From Malurus cyaneus samueli (taxonomy: Eukaryota > Chordata > Aves > Passeriformes > Maluridae), in the NCBI GenBank assembly GCA_009741485.1, contig CM019216.1, positions 48,132,789 through 48,196,788 of the forward strand: 64,000 bases of DNA, read 5' to 3'. This document shows positions 50,691 to 62,475 of this stretch, piece after piece. A program made the position numbers and the translations under genes. The notes beneath the pieces are model-generated. The model searched no databases. It saw only the letters and a list, made by a program, of their open reading frames with translations, and had not been told where the DNA came from. The stretch's first letter is position 1. Each line of letters starts with the position of its first letter.

Positions 50691-51841
50691 TCTGTCTGCT
50701 GCTAAACCAGAATATATATGGTGGTCAAAGTAAAAGCAAATAGCACACAAGCAGGTATGGAAGCATGGGAGCAAAATGAGATGACAAGGTTAAGATGATT
50801 TCCTGGGCTGTCTCTCCCAGTGCTTTCAAGAGGAACTTCTGCAACTTCTGACTGTATCTAACCAGAGTTAGAGAAAGAATATTCTTGATTATTGGGGGAA
50901 AAAAAAATACATGGGCACCAAGATCTGCACCTGTTGAGGTGGTCTGCACACTCTGTAGGCTTAAGGAAATGTAGAAGCCCAAGTCTGTTGAAGGATCCAC
51001 AAAACAGCACAGCCTGGCCAGCACTCACACTGCTCACACATGTGCTGAGCTGCTGACACTCTTGGTACACCCAGCAGAGCCCCAGTTCCCTGCCACATGC
51101 AGCTGCAGGAGAACAGCTGTGCAGAGATGTCCTGCTGAGCCAACATGCTCTTCTCACCAAGGATGGGCTATGGCCAGATCCAAAAGGTGCCTCTCCCACA
51201 CCACCCTGGCAGGGACCTTCCTGGGTAGCACAGTTGCAATGGCTGGACTCTCCCATGGCTTCTTGCCCCACACATCTCAGCATCTCCACTCTCCATTCAT
51301 CTCTTTTCTCTTACTGGTGATTATCAGCTGACAAAATCTCTTGGGCAGCCAGTTTCAGCAGAACTGGAAAAGCTCTAGATAATAACATTGTGCCTCACTG
51401 GCTGGCATCCCACGAGTGTGTGTGTGACTCTAATTTTGTTCCCAGGCAGCTCCTTGTTTTCCCTTCCTTCCCACCCTCAGTCTGAAAGAAAACAAAAGTC
51501 ATTGAAGCTTATTCTAGGCCAGCTGGTCATTGTAAACAAACACCAGCTCTGCTCGTAGCCGATGCATGAATACTTATACAGGGACAAGCCTAACATCCTT
51601 GTGTTTAATCTGGATAGAAAATACTGTGTTGTATCTGTCCCACTGCCCCACTGTACTGCAACCAGTGGTAAGTGCCACCTACTGTCAAATGCTCTCTCCT
51701 CATCCTCACCACCTTCCTCTTCCTCCACTGGCCTTTGTCATGGATCCTAGTCATGGTAAAGTCCTCTTCTTCTGGGCCAACCATTAGTCTGGAGAAGAAA
51801 GTACCCTCAGGAAATCTTCTGGAGTGCAAGGATATAAAGAA
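50691..51841. other. gene-free stretch with a GC-richer patch
   Basis: The patch at about 50990-51300 is GC-richer and open in several frames on both strands (longest 50858-51289, minus, Cys-rich by chance). It looks like old repeat-derived DNA, but I cannot name a family. Polypyrimidine sequence (TCCTCATCCTCACCACCTTC) occurs near 51697-51716. Confidence 0.35.
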
Positions 51842-52318
51842 GATGCATAGAGCATTTCACTCTCTGGGTGAAAAACCTTTTCCTGATATCCAACCTAAAC
51901 CTCCCCCATCTCAGCTTCATGCCATTACCTCATGTTCTGTCACTGGTCACAAGAGTGAAGTGCACCTGCTGCTCTGCTTCCCCTCACTAGGAAGTTGAAG
52001 ACCATGATGAAGTCTCCCCTCAGTCTTCTTCAGGCTGAACAGACCAAGTCACCTCAGCCACTCGTCATACAGCTTCCCCCACTCAAGACCCTTCATCCTC
52101 ACAACCTTCCTTTGGATGTTCTCTAATAATTAAAGCTCTTTTTTATATTGTGGTGCCCAGAACTGTCCCCAGCACTTGAGGTGAGGCCATCCCAGTGTAG
52201 AGCACATAGGACAATCCCCTCCCTTGCCCACCTGGCGATGCTGTGCCTGATGCACCCCAGAACATGTTTGTCCCTCCTGGCTGCCTGGGCACACCTCCTG
52301 AGTCTCATTGGGTGAGTT
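51842..52318 (-). mobile_element. CR1 LINE fragment (minus strand)
   Basis: On the plus strand the sequence is the antisense of an avian CR1 reverse-transcriptase/3' region: CACTCTCTGGGTGAAAAACC, TCCAACCTAAACCTCCCC, TGTTCTGTCACTGGTCAC, GATGAAGTCTCCCCTCAGTC, AGGCTGAACAGACCAAGTCA, TTCCTTTGGATGTTCTCTAA, TTATATTGTGGTGCCCAGAA, CTTGAGGTGAGGCCATCCCA and GATGCACCCCAGAACATG follow in order. Some coding sense survives on the minus strand but frames are broken. The CR1 3' octamer end is not present at the left edge. Confidence 0.92.
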
Positions 52319-53290
52319 GGAGCAGAGGATCACACTGTCCCTGCAGCTGAATGAGGCTCTTCCAGGGGCCCAAACCTAGAAACAGTTCTAAGCTTAAGGT
52401 CTGCTCTATTTTCTTGTGAAATGACCTGCTTCAGGCAATTTTAGAGTCACTCAGGACTCTTTTGTCAAAAGCAGCTGCTGTAACTTCTGCACAGCCTTGG
52501 GGCACAGAACCTGCAGGGAGGCTTCTCTCTGCAGCATCGGGGACATTTTCATCACCTCAGCCTCTGTGGGAGAAAAGAACAAATTTATTTTGGGAACTGA
52601 ATAACAATACAGGGAGCAAGTGAGTGGCTGTGTAGCAAGTGAGTGGCTGGGGTTAAACCACAAGAGTCCCTTGCCAGAAATAGAGCACAGCATTTGACTC
52701 CTGACTGGCTTCTTGAGCAGAGGACTGGTGCTCAGTCCCAGCCATCCCACGCTTACCCTCCCATAAACCCAAGGGAGGTGTTCACAGCCCTGTTCCTGGC
52801 TCTGGTCAGCTCTGGCTGACCCAGGGCTTTTAAGAGTGGTACAAGGTGGAGTCCCTGTGAAACAAGAGAGGGACACCACAGTTCTCTGGTCCTTGGGCTT
52901 TGATGGGGACATCTGGTGTGCAAAATGCTCACCCTGTGGGAGCACAAACAACTCCTGAGAGAAAGTCCAGAGGAAGAACAAACCCCCCGAGACCCCAAAT
53001 TTCTTCTACCAGTGCCAAGAAAGGCTGGTACTGACAGAGGACAAACAGAACCAGGTCTGTAGGTGGCACATTCAGAAAATGTGCCCAGAAATCAATGCAG
53101 AAAAGTGTCTCTCTGTGCCCACAGGAATATTTTGAACCAGGCTGGGAGGAACACCTGGTAGCCACAGCAGCACTGTAATTCCAATTGGACATTTTAATGC
53201 TGCATAAATATTGTAAGACAGACACAGATGCTTGTGCCCAGATAGACATGGGACACAGGGATGACTACATTTACCTAAGTTCATAAAAAA
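52319..53290. other. GC-richer flank with LTR-like terminus
   Basis: Contains the longest minus-strand open frame in the window (52451-52981, 176 codons), which I do not recognise and which overlaps other open frames. The sequence GGCTGGGGTTAAACCACAA at 52645-52663 matches the 3' terminus of ERVK-type avian LTRs, but the rest of an LTR is not evident. Confidence 0.4.
52615..52649. repeat. tandem duplication, period 19
   Basis: AGCAAGTGAGTGGCTG occurs at 52615-52630 and again at 52634-52649. It directly precedes the LTR-terminus-like GGGGTTAAACCACAA. Confidence 0.9.
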
Positions 53291-56200
53291 ATTGGGATTT
53301 ATTGAGAGCTATTACATTCAAAGTCTTGGCAAAACTTTGAACTACAAAGCCATTTTCTATTAATTTCTAAATAAATAATAGCATAGAGTAGCAAAATTTG
53401 TTTAGGGCATTGTAACTAGAGTCTTTCAGATACCTATACTACTAATACAAATTGAAACATGACATCACTCTAATTTTTTTGACTCAATTAGTAAGTAAAG
53501 CTCTTTCAAATGCTTAAGTAATGTAACAGTTAAGAACTGCACTATTATATCTATTCCTTTTCAGGTTTTAAAACAAGTCAGGACATATCCACTGGCTAGC
53601 AAAGAAAAATTAAATTAAACTATGTTCTTTCCTTCCAGCAATGTAGTGATAAAATAAAAATTAATTTAAAAGATACACTAGTTATTTGGTAAATAAAAAC
53701 TTAGGCAAACAAGCCTGTTTGATGGGTAGCAAGAAAGAAATAATTTCTTCATTGTTCTAAGGAGAAGAAAATGAAATCCATTTACCCATGTTTTTCCTTG
53801 ACTACCCCAAGGGTCTCCATCTTGGCCTTATATTCAAAATATATTCAGACTGCTAGTATATTTAGTTACTTCTAGCCTATTTATTTTTCTTCTTTGGGTA
53901 GAACGACACGATGCCTGAGTTTAAGAGCTCTACTGAATTTCAGAGGAAATGGAAAAACTAACAGAAAACTCAGATTATTCACTGCTAAGCCTCTTCAAAA
54001 TAATTTTGCAAAAGGGTTCAACACTTTTGTCACCAAGTAAATATGCAGAAGCCAAGTGTTTTGAAGTTTCAGACACTAGGGGCCCTCAGTGATGTTAATG
54101 TTCGTGGAAAGTCCTTTGACTAACACTGTTAAGCTCTTTGTTTGCTTTGTCCCTGAATGGAGCATCTCCTCAAAAAACAAAAACAAAAACAAAAGCAAAA
54201 AAAAAAACCCAAAAAGTAAACAATAAGCATCATTATGGATCTTTATAAAATCTTCTAAAATGAAATATTAAGATTTTACTTTCTTGTGTACATTTGGGGG
54301 TATTTTGCTGGATGAGTGAAGTGGAAAATCCCCTACAGAGCTGAAAATACATCAGGGCTAAAGGGATCCTGAGGACAAATGGCTGAAAATCATCTATCCT
54401 AACTGATACTTCATCGTAAAATGCACTTACACCAGAAAAATAAAAATTGAAATCACGCCTCTTTCCAAATTTGTAGAAACTCAGGGAGAACCCTCTTAAA
54501 TTATATCTGCAGCAGGAAAAACAAGGTGCACAGGAATAGGAATTCAGAAGTGGATTTACAGTAGAGCCTGTGGTGCCCATAGTGTCTCCCACATCACAGA
54601 GTAAAGGGAGATGGTAGAGCCCTTACTCTGCTTCTCATTTGGATCCTGGTTCTCTCTGCCCCTCCCCATAACTGAGAGGCTGGTGCCTGCCACAGAGGAA
54701 TGACTAGAAGCTGATTCTGCAAAGCAACAAAATGGGAAAGTCCCCAATTAAAAAAAATATTGAAGGGAATTTAGAGTTGAAGAAAATGTTGAAGTTCCAT
54801 TGAAAGCAAAAGGAATGAAGTACATTTTAAAACTCCATTATCTTCAATAAGAATTAAATACATGGTTAAAGGTAAAAGTGCATACTTTTATGAATAAGAA
54901 TTCTTTAATGACCCTTAAACTTACAGCTGTCTTCTCAATATTATCCAGAGTGGAACCAGAAATTGTTTCCGGTAGTCTGAGGCCAAACTACTTGAAAATT
55001 AAATTTTATGAAGAGCAAGGGACAATGATTCTTATTAGAAATCTAAGTTCCATCTCTTTCTGTAGTCAAAACCAAAACTAAATCTTCACCTCACACACAA
55101 AATCCTGAAGGGTTTTTATTATTGCTAAACTACCTGAAAATTAAACTTTCAGATGAACGAGGGACAATGATCCATTTTAGAAATCTACAGTTCCCTTTCC
55201 TCCTGTCAAATTCAAACCTAAATCTTCACCTTGCATACACAAAACCTTATGAGTTTTTATTATTGCCCATCTTTATTACTTTATTTTTTGTTTTTATTTT
55301 TTCTTCCTAAAACTAGACAGAAGCTATCTGAAAACTACATTTACCCAGACCAAGACTTCATAAAATCCCTTAAAAATTGACGGCCTCATAAAGTAGCAGT
55401 CAAACATGCTGAAGTTGTATTTTTCATGGCTTAACTGAGCAAACCTGTACAGGAAAACCTGAGTCACTTTAAAATATCAACAACCCACACTGTCAGCTTT
55501 CAACCCACTACACGTAGGTGTTGTATCCTGCAGTGTCCCATCCCCAGAATAGGGCGAGCACCAACACTGCTGTCCCACAGCATTACTGAGTCTGCTGAGA
55601 GCCACACATGGGGCAGGTTCCAATGCACTGCAGAGCCCTGGTCCCATGTCCCAGTGGCAAGTGGAAAACCATCCCAAATCACAAACCTGATAGTCAAGGT
55701 CCTGTCTTCACGAGCAGCCTTGCTAAACTTTTTCATAGTGCCAGCTTCTTATTTAACTCAGGTCTTTTTGGGGTGGTCACCACTCCTTACACATTTGTTG
55801 AAAGTAAATTGCAAGGGAGAAAAGCTCTGATCCCACAAAATAGTTGTAATAGTTAAAATTTGATATTTCATAATTATACTGATTTTTTTCCCCTTTAAAA
55901 TTCTAAGACAGCACTAGAACTGTATCTCTTCTCTTTTTTAAATGTCTCCTCATCTCCAAGGTTCCTTCATCTTCTGAGATATAGAGATCTGCTGATAAAA
56001 AACTGCAACAGGAATTTCAATTTATTGAGTGTTTTGTTGGGTTTTTTTTCCCATGAAGTAGGGAAGACATAAAGAATATCCATACATTTAATATTTCTTG
56101 ACTTTGTCCTTGTACTCTACTTCTACATTTTTTACATTTCTGAAGAAGACAGAGGAAAGAGCTGGACTTCAGAATGAGAGGTCTTTGTAACTTTGCTCTT

Positions 56201-57801
56201 CCTAATCTGAAAAGTGCAATGGTATTATTATTTTTATGGAAAATATTGTTTTTATCCTAAAATATTTATTATATTCTACAGCTTTCTGTTCCAAGAGTTG
56301 TACTCTATACTGGGGAAATCTGACTTGGTTGCTGCCCAACAATATTGTCCTAGTAGTTCTTCCCTTAAACACAAGATGTCAGGTTTTCAGCCCAAACATC
56401 TCTAAGCAAGTAAAAAATGGTTTTGGCATTGAATAAATTCCAGTATTACTGGAAAGAAAAAAAAATCACTAAAAAATTAAACTTTGGTTAAACAGTCTCT
56501 TTGACTGGTATGACAAGACTTTGACCATTAGTTCCTTTTGTTTCTAAATTACTGCCATGCTGGAGATGCCAGACTAGGAAATTGGATCTCATTTCCATAT
56601 CCTGAGACTGGTAGAAGGCAAAACACAGCACCATCATTTGATCTTGGTAAACTTTATTTCATCGCTGAAGGCCTACAGTGCCTCTTTTATGTCCTTCTAA
56701 AAAAAATGAGAGACAGACCAAAATATGCATGCAGAGTTATGGGGTTGGAATAAAACATTAAATCTTTCTGTTTAGATAAACTCCTCTCTGAAATCAAATA
56801 TTTTTTTAGTCTATGGTCTGTGGTACAAAAGTAGCAGTCGTTCTGAGGCATGAAGTGGGATCTGGACCTAAATGTTCCCAAAGACTAAAGCTTTTAATGA
56901 ACAGCATTGGGGATCAAAACTAATGCTGCAATGGGAAAGTGTTTTTGTTCTTAATCTCTGATCAGATCCAGCTCTACACACACGTGACCCAGCTGCAGCT
57001 GAAGGCACAGTTAGCCCTTCAAGAAGGCTGTTCCTGGTCTGAAATGGCAGAATGACACTCCACTGACATCCATCCATCTTAACAATCACTCTCTAGCTTT
57101 TAGTGTCTCATGCATTTAATAAAATTTCTTTTTTGCATAAGCTCCATGTTGATTTTACACCAGGTTCTACAGTCACTAAAGGTTCCCTTTCTAGTCAACT
57201 GATGCATTTCACTAGTTATTTTGATTACAGGTCTCAAAGTCAGTAGGAAAGGGAATTCAGCCTTTCTGAATTTACCCTTGGTGAAGGAAAGCTTTCACAC
57301 TGAATTTTTATATATATTTCACTATATAATCTAGAGAATATTAACTACAAAACTCAATACATACTAAACAAATTTTAAAACAAAACCCCTTAATGTTTGT
57401 TTTCCTCTTGCATACAGCCAAAGATATTTGAATGCTTTCGGATCTGAAATTACAATACCTTCCTGTAAGCAGTGAAGGCTTTTTCCCCCTAGCCCAGAAG
57501 ATACCAGAATTAAAGCACTTACAGTGGTTCCTTACTTTATGCAGAGCTTAAGAGATAATCAGTGGAGGAACAATAAAAATACAAATATAAAAAAAAACAC
57601 CTGCAAAGCAAAAATCTATAGCAGAGAACACCACAATAACTTAATATATGGCAAGAAATAAAGCTGGAGAATAATGTCCTGGAAACGTCTAGGTACAAAA
57701 ATGGAGAAAGCAAATTGAAAAACAAAGAGATCTGTACTGATAAAGTCACAGGCATGGCTTTTCAGGAAGCAAACCTGTAGAGGAGTGGAGGCAGGACTTC
57801 C

Positions 57802-57822
57802 AAAAAAAAAAAAAAAAAAAAA
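57802..57822. repeat. poly(A) tract, 21 nt
   Basis: An uninterrupted A21 followed by GAAACCAAAAAG. No retroposed body was recognised upstream. Confidence 0.95.
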
Positions 57823-59770
57823 GAAACCAAAAAGAACTGGCAACCTACTTGTTTCCTCTCCTGAATCCTCTGAAACAGGATTTCCTCATCACATCATGTG
57901 GAGCCGTGTAAATATGCCCCCTTTGGCTACGTGACAGGAATCATTTCCTCCACCCTGCTTGCAGGAAAGGAAAGCAAAAAAGAGAGGTCAGGATCTTGGG
58001 GATTTGTATTAGCAGATAGCACTTAGTCAGGAAAAGGATAAAGATTACAGGGGAAGTGGTGCTATTCATCTGTAATCCTTTTCTGTCACACATACTTTAT
58101 ATATTAATAAAAAAAATGTGGAAAAAATTAAGCTTTACTATTCTTCATTTCAATTTCTCATTGTACTTAATGCAGGTATAAAGATTTCAAAATGTCCTAG
58201 AAGAAACTCACAAGCTGAATTTTGCTAGCATCCACAAATGTGAAAGCAAAATTTTTTCTAACCAAGTGTTCAAAAGTCTCTGTACATATCTTCACCACAA
58301 AAAAAAAGAAACATGGGAAAAAACACATTTTAAACCATGGCAAGTTTATTGCCATATTCTTAGCTGTGTTTTTTCTACTTCACATATTTAAATGCTGAAT
58401 AATAGCTTACTTTATACTAGATACTCTACTTTTAATATCATTTCATATTATACTGCACAACCAAAAGGAGTTAAAATAGTATCACTGTGTGCCTAGGGAA
58501 TCTTTTCAGCTTCTGAATTGAGAGTTCAAGACATCCATTTTCAGCAGCCTGAGAGGTGTGGATCTTGCCTAAGTGAAAGCAACGCAACAGCTGAGCTGGA
58601 ATCCCTTAAGTGCTGTAACCCCATCACATGGATGCAGTTTTGCCAGTTCAAAGACTTAAGATTTCTAAATAGGAAAAAAACTGTTCATGCATAAAAGCCC
58701 CAAACATATCTATAACCACATGAGGAAATGCACCAGTATAACTCCCAGGGGGGAAAAACTGCACTGCAGGTGAAATTTCAACCAGGGGAAAGCTTCCTTC
58801 ATGGTGTGTTTGCAGTAATGGTTGTGGTTCTTCCCAATAAGACTTCTGTGTGTTCCAAAGCTCTGGCAGAGCTAGGACCCTAACTCACAGTCACACAGAA
58901 AAAGCCCAGACTCCTGCAGCAGCACTATGACTAAACACTCAGCTGACAATGAACAACTGCTTTTATCAGCTCTGGTCAATGTGCAGAAGTTTCAGTGTTT
59001 ACAAATGGATTCATAAAAATAACCAAAAAGCACTCTTCTAATAGATTTTAGTTTCATTTTCTACTTATTCAATATATACAGAGTACACTTAATGTTTATT
59101 TGATGGAAGAATAATTGCTATTCTTGAACACTTTAGGCACTACAAAATCTGTTACATACTAGATTTGTATGTTGAAACTCACTAATTTATTTTTTATTAT
59201 ATTAAGACATGTTACTGAAACAAGACTAAAACAATCATGTTCCAGTCCTTGGCAAAACTGTGCCACCCTTACTGTTACTCATTAGCTTTTAGTCACTCAA
59301 TATATTTTCATCCTGCTCATGAAATTATTGAGCAATGCTAGGACTTGCACAAACCCCCACTGAACTCTACTAGAAACAGCCCCACCTGATGATCCTTCCC
59401 TACTGATAGTTACTTCTTTAATTCCTTCACCAGTTTTTCATCTATTTTGCTACTTTTGTTGCAATTTAATGGGTTTTAAACAATAATATCGTGCAACATT
59501 AAAATAAATGCTTTTTCCCATTTTTCCCTATGTGGGTATTTAGTCAATTTTAGACATCTTAGACCCATTTCTTGTACTGTTGACGTGACTAAGAAAGCTG
59601 AGAAGACACTATCTCGAAGTACATTGTGCTAACATAAAATGCTAACCAATTTATTTAAATAAACACATGTTGTTTTGGATATTTTTATTGGTATTGGTGC
59701 AAGCTATACCAGTTTACGTTCACTGGCTCTGAATTGCATCAATTTAATTTCACTGATCTAACATTGTGCT

Positions 59771-59798
59771 GTTAGTGTTCAGATGTTAGTGTTCAGAT
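59771..59798. repeat. tandem duplication, 2 x 14 nt
   Basis: GTTAGTGTTCAGAT is repeated twice, perfectly and without a spacer. Confidence 0.95.
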
Positions 59799-60175
59799 CA
59801 ATTCTTAGCTGAAAACAAAATTCCATTTACTTTACAGTTGTGTCCTGAAGGAACCACAGATAAATGTTTTCACTGGAAAATAAGAAGTACTCAATAAATG
59901 CACTTCATTAGTATCTTCAGAACAAAGCAAGCCTATAGCTGTTTCACATATTAATTGCTTAACCAGTAGTCTTTTAGCATTAGACTTTTTCACATGCCAA
60001 AAATTTATAGGCAACAAAAACTTGAAAGACAAATCTGATTGCAGACACACAGTTGCCCTCCTCTCTTTATTTTTATGCACTGTCTTATAAGCAGATCAAA
60101 TCACTCCAAGTAGCCAAGTGATGAGATCACACTAAGTCCAGCAATCATAAGTAGTCAGATACCTCCTGATCTAAT

Positions 60176-60232
60176 TAATATAAAGAACTATATTTACTAT
60201 ATATATTATTATAATAATTATATTTATTATTT
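60176..60232. repeat. AT-rich low-complexity tract
   Basis: Almost pure A/T sequence (TATATATTATTATAATAATT type). It is ordinary low-complexity DNA. Confidence 0.85.
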
Positions 60233-62305
60233 CTTTGTAATATCTGCCAGTGTTCATGTAAAAATGACACTTATGACTGGCTCTGAAGAACATGATGGTG
60301 AGATTTTTCTCCACTAATCTAATTCAAGTTTGTCTGAGGTTTAAAGTGAAACCAATGTTTTTCATCTTGGTGCTCCACAGCTGCATCAAATGAGTAGGCT
60401 TGATTCTTCATGAACAGAGATCCATGTAACAAGAACCCATCACAACAGCAGATTTCCCAGCAGACAGCCACGTGAGTGGCTCCTTGGGAAAGCTCCTGTG
60501 ATAGCTTGGCATTTCTGAGATTTTTTTTTTTTTTAATGTTGCTGATAAGCATAACAGAGCCACAAAACAAAGTGCAAGGCTTTCATTACAGCTTTGGCTT
60601 GCCAGCAGTCTCAGATTCCACTCTGACAGCCTAAGGATTTTGTTTTCTGCACAGACAGCATCTTCAAATGTTACATTTTTCAAGTCATGCTTCCCTAGGA
60701 TAAGAAGTTAACTGATGCCCTTTTATTACTACACGGATTGTTTCAAACCACACAAACTAACTTTGCTGATAGGGCATGGTGTACTAATGTTGTGCTTAAA
60801 ATGGCTACTAAGAAACAACTTCTGAAGGGAGAGTGAAAACCATTTTTCACCTCTATTTATCAGGCTCCTAGCTGAATCTTTCTTTTTAAACAGCTTTCTA
60901 TTGCAGTCCCTAGATTGTCCGAGCTCGCCTGCACTTTCTACTATTATCATTTGGCCTGTTTTAAAATAAGACATGTTAGATAAGACAATATAGGAAAAAT
61001 CTTTTAGGAACAGTTTTTCCAAGGTTTCCAAGTACAACGTGCAAAAAGACTTGTGGCACTGTGTGTAGACTTATTACTCATGTATGTACAAGAGTGTGGC
61101 TGTTTTCCAGCCGTATACAGCAATTCCTAAGGTATAATACATGCCATTTACCAACACTTCCTTTTCAAAGCATGCAATGATGTCTTTAAGAATCAACCTT
61201 TAGATTAAGTAAGGAGAAACAAAGAATGCTCCATGAAAACAAAAAGCTCCATAGAAAAAATAATGGCATTACCTTTCAAGAATATAATTTAACTGATTCC
61301 CTATTGCTGTGTCTTAGCAACCCTTCAGAAAAGACGTGGCTCCTGACACTGTGCTGTGTCACACATTGGATCTGTGTAGCAGCAAGTTCAGTATTAAGTT
61401 TTGTTAAGGCAATTTGCTGTCTTGCCTGTTTCCATTTTTGATGCTTCTCAATCCCCACTGCAGTCAAGCTATCTATAGACTAATCAATTCAGTATATAGA
61501 ATAATCAATACATTACCACTTTAATTTTGCAGAGTCATAATTCAGACTCCTTTTTTCCACCCACCCAGCTGAGATTTTCTTATAATGGCACCACCACAGC
61601 GAAGCCAGCTTCACAGAGTGGAAAACACAGGGGCTTGCAAACTTGGGAGAAAGCCATGAAATGAACCTGTATTTTGACCTGTGGTAGTATGAAACCAGCA
61701 TTAATGTACTGTGCAGAATGCCTTACCCTGAGTGTAGTCAGGCATTATTTCTCGTGGCAGTAATAAAAATTTGTGCAGAGGAATTAGAGTATTTTGATCC
61801 TGCTTCTGAATTAGGTTTTATTCTGGTGCTTCTTTCCTTGGTATAATTGTCATGGATGCCATATTAAGATTCTGCTTTGGAATACAAGGTAAAATCCCAC
61901 TGGAAATCTGGACACGTGATCTGAGTAAGGGAAAATATTTAGATTCCTGTGTCCTTACACAAAGAGAGCATGAGGTTGAAGGTTGGTTAAGTTCCTGATG
62001 TTAGTTTATGCAAGTAAAACCTTCGCAGAAAACACAGTACTATTCAGCATTGACTACAATCTGGCAGAAAAATTCTGGTGAATGTGGCATTCCCCAGGCA
62101 AATGGATTAAAAATATGGAGAAGTATCTGAACACATTTAGTTTAACTTTTAACTATAACATGCTATTAATGAGCTAATTTCATGTGGCAATCTGGATGAG
62201 GAAATGACTGTGTTTTGTCTCTGATATGGCAGTAACTCAAGCATCAGCCAAGACCAGGGGATTCACTGGGTCACACAGTGCTGCAGCTGCAAACACTCCT
62301 GGTCA

Positions 62306-62475
62306 CACATGGCTTACAGTCTAAATAATGGAGACAGGCAAAGGGTAAAAGGGGAAAGAGAGATACAGGAGAATTTCATCCAAGGTAACACGACTGGTCA
62401 GTAACAGAGCTGAGATTAGAAAGGGCCCCCCCAGGTCGCCACTCCAGTGCCCTCGCCACAAGACCACACTGCCTG
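62306..62475 (-). mobile_element. MIR-type SINE, nearly complete core and 3' part (minus strand)
   Basis: On the plus strand GGCTTACAGTCTAAATAATG, GAGACAGGCAAAGGGTAAAA, CCAAGGTAACACGACTGGTC, AGTAACAGAGCTGAGATTAG, then CACTCCAGTGCCCTCGCCAC and AAGACCACACTGCC follow the order of an amniote MIR-type SINE in antisense (GCTTACAGTCTAAATAG, GACAGACAAAGGGTG, CCAAGGTCACACAG, AGTGCCTTAACCACAAGACC). At about 170 nt it is the longest of the MIR-type copies here. The first half of the tRNA-derived region is covered, but no intact polymerase III boxes are seen. Confidence 0.75.

Larger units (their letters stand above)
53291..62305. other. long gene-free stretch
   Basis: AT-rich sequence of about 9 kb with short frames only. 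Homopolymer and simple tracts occur at 54176-54208 (AAAAAC-type), 57802-57822 (A21) and 60176-60232 (AT-rich). Two diverged stretches (58566-58625 and 58862-58935) recall MIR antisense cores, but too weakly to annotate. No RNF217 coding sequence or other gene was recognised. Confidence 0.45.

Noticed and set aside
50858..51289. 143-codon Cys-rich minus-strand frame
   Set aside because: Overlapping frames are open on both strands in a GC-rich patch; there are no splice sites and no Cys spacing of a known domain (checked for RING/IBR because RNF217 is the expected neighbour).
52451..52981. 176-codon minus-strand open frame, the longest on that strand
   Set aside because: It overlaps other open frames on the same strand, lies in GC-richer repeat-like DNA where stops are rarer, and matches nothing I know.
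58566..58935. Two stretches resembling MIR antisense cores (58566-58625, 58862-58935)
   Set aside because: Only short words such as CTTGCCTAAG and GGCAGAGCTAGGA match, and the collinearity is too poor to annotate by eye.
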